A stretch of DNA of 13,752 bases, taken from positions 1 to 13,752 of the forward strand of contig CAYQAJ010000134.1 in NCBI GenBank assembly GCA_964415245.1. Direction: 5' to 3'. Below are positions 12,817-13,752 of the stretch, one piece after another. Below the pieces are notes generated by a model. It did not search any database, was not told the DNA's origin, and saw only the letters and a list, made by a program, of their open reading frames with translations. Positions within the stretch are counted from its first letter, which is position 1; each line of letters starts with the position of its first letter. A program made the position numbers and the translations under genes. Origin of the DNA: CAYQAJ01 sp964415245 (GTDB lineage Bacteria > Planctomycetota > Planctomycetia > Pirellulales > Pirellulaceae).

Positions 12817-12955
12817 TCCACGCTCAACAAACTGGTTTGGTATCAACGGTTTGCGCCGAGCGTGAAACTCGCCCGGCCACCCGTGTTGCCGAGTAATCGG
12901 GGCAACCCACCGAGTGTGGGCGGGCTTTCATCGCCGTGATGTCAGGGAGAAAACT

Positions 12956-13007
12956 GACTCACGCTGACGCTTCGGGTTACGAAAGTCCGACTCACGCTGA
13001 CGCTTCG
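12956..13007. repeat. 33-base tandem repeat, GACTCACGCTGACGCTTCG
   Basis: The 19-base block GACTCACGCTGACGCTTCG occurs at 12956-12974 and again at 12989-13007, exactly 33 bases apart, with GGTTACGAAAGTCC between. It lies 56 bases before the pyrophosphatase start codon, within its presumed leader. The block contains the partial palindrome GCTGACGC and could come from a dispersed repeat family. Confidence 0.85.
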
Positions 13008-13052
13008 CACTCTCACCACGAATCCCCACCAAGAGAAAACCACGTTTCAGGG

Positions 13053-13058
13053 CAGGAG
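13053..13058 (+). promoter_or_regulatory. Shine-Dalgarno sequence of the pyrophosphatase gene
   Basis: AGGAGT (13053-13058) lies five bases before the ATG at 13064. It is one of only two good ribosome binding sites in the window, and it fixes the start that gives the signal-like N-terminus. Confidence 0.6.
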
Positions 13059-13063
13059 TAGAC

Positions 13064-13752
13064 ATGCAAAGGCGCAAAGTACGGACAGAGCGGCGCACTG
13101 CGGGTTCGCAACGGCGCAAGGCACGGATTCAATGGATGCGGGCGCTCGCCTTGGTGGCCGTCGCGGTGGCCGTGTTTCTGGCGGCAGGCGTCGCGCTGCA
13201 ATCGGCCTTCGCGGCCAATGAGCCCGGCGGTACGGCGAGTCCCCCCGCGGAAACCAGCGAGATGATTTACGTCGCCATCTGGCTGGTGGCGTTCGTCAGC
13301 TCGATCGTGGCACTCGTGCAGGCGTTCTACTTCTACAAGAACATGATGGCCGCCGACGAAGGCAGCCCGCGAATGGTCGAAATCGCCGGCTACGTGCGGC
13401 AAGGAGCCAACGCCTACCTGCGGCAGCAGTACATTGTTGTGGCGGGCTTCTTTGTCGTGATTGTCGTGCTGCTTGCCATCGCCGCGTTCGGTCTCAAGGT
13501 GCAGAGCCATTTCGTGCCGTTTGCGTTTCTCACGGGCGGCTTCTTCTCGGGTCTCGCCGGTTGGTTCGGCATGAAGACGGCCACTTGGGCCAGCAGCCGC
13601 ACCGCCGCCGGCGCCCAGAAGTCGCTCAACCAAGGGCTTCAGGTGGCGTTCCGATCGGGCGCCGTCATGGGACTCACGGTGGTGGGTCTGGGCCTGTTGG
13701 ACATCACGCTCTGGTTCGGCTGTTTGCGTTGGGTCTGGCCGCCGGTGGGATT
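13064..13752 (+). CDS. hppA: Membrane-bound ion-translocating pyrophosphatase (3'-truncated by window edge)
   Basis: The visible 229 residues are the N-terminal part of a membrane pyrophosphatase, which uses PPi hydrolysis to pump H+ or Na+. Recognition rests on RMVEIAGYVRQGANAYLRQQY (104-124), followed by the helix VVAGFFVVIVVLLAIAAFGL, then GFFSGLAGWFGMKTATWASSRT (155-176) and AGAQKSLNQGLQVAFRSGAVMG (178-199), all family hallmarks. The catalytic PPi-binding motifs and the residue that sets K+ dependence lie beyond the window, so the ion cannot be assigned. The first 54 residues are unusual: a very basic start (Arg/Lys-rich to residue 26), a hydrophobic run (27-46) and QSAFAANE, like a signal peptide, before the first conserved TM near 69-91. 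The start is backed by AGGAG five to six bases upstream. The frame has no stop to the window end. Confidence 0.92.
   Translation, partial: MQRRKVRTERRTAGSQRRKARIQWMRALALVAVAVAVFLAAGVALQSAFAANEPGGTASPPAETSEMIYVAIWLVAFVSSIVALVQAFYFYKNMMAADEGSPRMVEIAGYVRQGANAYLRQQYIVVAGFFVVIVVLLAIAAFGLKVQSHFVPFAFLTGGFFSGLAGWFGMKTATWASSRTAAGAQKSLNQGLQVAFRSGAVMGLTVVGLGLLDITLWFGCLRWVWPPVG

Larger units (their letters stand above)
12385..13063. other. 679-base spacer without a convincing gene
   Basis: No reading frame here looks like a protein; the short open frames on both strands run through repeats. In order it holds the octamer tract, one ACATTCATGT palindrome, heptads (12484-12532), about 150 bases of mixed sequence, two heptad tracts (12681-12715 and 12728-12762), a promoter-like pair, about 140 bases with no visible structure, and a 33-base tandem repeat. 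It precedes the pyrophosphatase gene. Confidence 0.7.

Noticed and set aside
12778..12905. TTGCCCCG and CGGGGCAA inverted pair flanking the promoter candidate
   Set aside because: Only 8 bases match over 112 bases of separation, which is easily expected by chance in GC-rich DNA.
1014..13063. tRNA, rRNA, riboswitch or integrase/transposase in the spacers
   Set aside because: No cloverleaf ending in CCA, no recognisable riboswitch core and no transposase-like frame was seen by eye; a covariance-model scan could still find a degenerate RNA.
13700..13752. Possible frameshift at the end of the pyrophosphatase (another frame reads FALGLAAGG)
   Set aside because: The uninterrupted frame is plausible because this linker between helices varies in the family, and the window ends too soon to judge.

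Overview
The window looks like a GC-rich bacterial chromosome segment, most likely from the Planctomycetota (order Pirellulales or close). This rests on the gene content: a squalene-cyclase/prenyltransferase-type repeat protein, a NagB-like/PIG-L pair, a CbbX-type AAA+ protein with extra domains, and a membrane pyrophosphatase. Weak Shine-Dalgarno signals and intergenic spaces packed with short degenerate repeats fit the same picture. All confident genes lie on the + strand. The sequence appears to be a scaffold: a 100-N gap is flanked by identical 55-base ends, which points to an unmerged assembler overlap.

Layout. 1-1013 is the 3' part of a sodium:solute symporter. 1164-1451 is a free-standing ribosomal protein S18 gene. 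1458-1607 is an array of palindromic repeats. 1644-2132 is a hotdog-fold thioesterase and 2191-3129 an alpha/alpha-toroid (prenyltransferase/squalene-oxidase repeat) protein. A 105-base heptad-repeat tract then leads straight into a LolD-type ABC ATPase (3239-3910). A long inverted repeat separates this from a large FtsX/MacB-type permease (4048-7760, one gene once the assembly duplication is collapsed). 7761-8096 is a repeat-filled spacer. 8097-8615 encodes a double zinc-ribbon protein with a PH-like tail. 8766-9692 (NagB-like sugar-phosphate isomerase/deaminase fold) and 9789-10559 (PIG-L deacetylase) form a likely amino-sugar pair. 10741-12384 is a CbbX/SpoVK-type AAA+ ATPase with a TerB-like N-terminal part and a C-terminal zinc ribbon. 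After 679 bases of repeat-rich spacer, 13064 to the window end is the start of a membrane-bound ion-pumping pyrophosphatase.

The ABC ATPase and permease clearly form one transporter, of the class that extracts lipids or lipoproteins from membranes or moves other substrates across the envelope. The upstream hotdog and toroid genes may share the transcript; their functional link is an inference. The NagB-like and PIG-L genes could act in sequence on an N-acetylated amino sugar, but the NagB-like protein lacks one of the usual catalytic acids.

The most unusual signal is between the genes. Nearly every larger spacer holds runs of 7-base units (one tract uses 8) that keep strict phase while their sequence drifts. 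There are several unrelated unit families, in both orientations, often starting or ending within a few bases of a stop or start codon. They are mixed with hairpin repeats, and two spacers share the same outward pair of heptad arms in inverted orientation around different interiors. This repeat system is the best candidate here for something not yet described.
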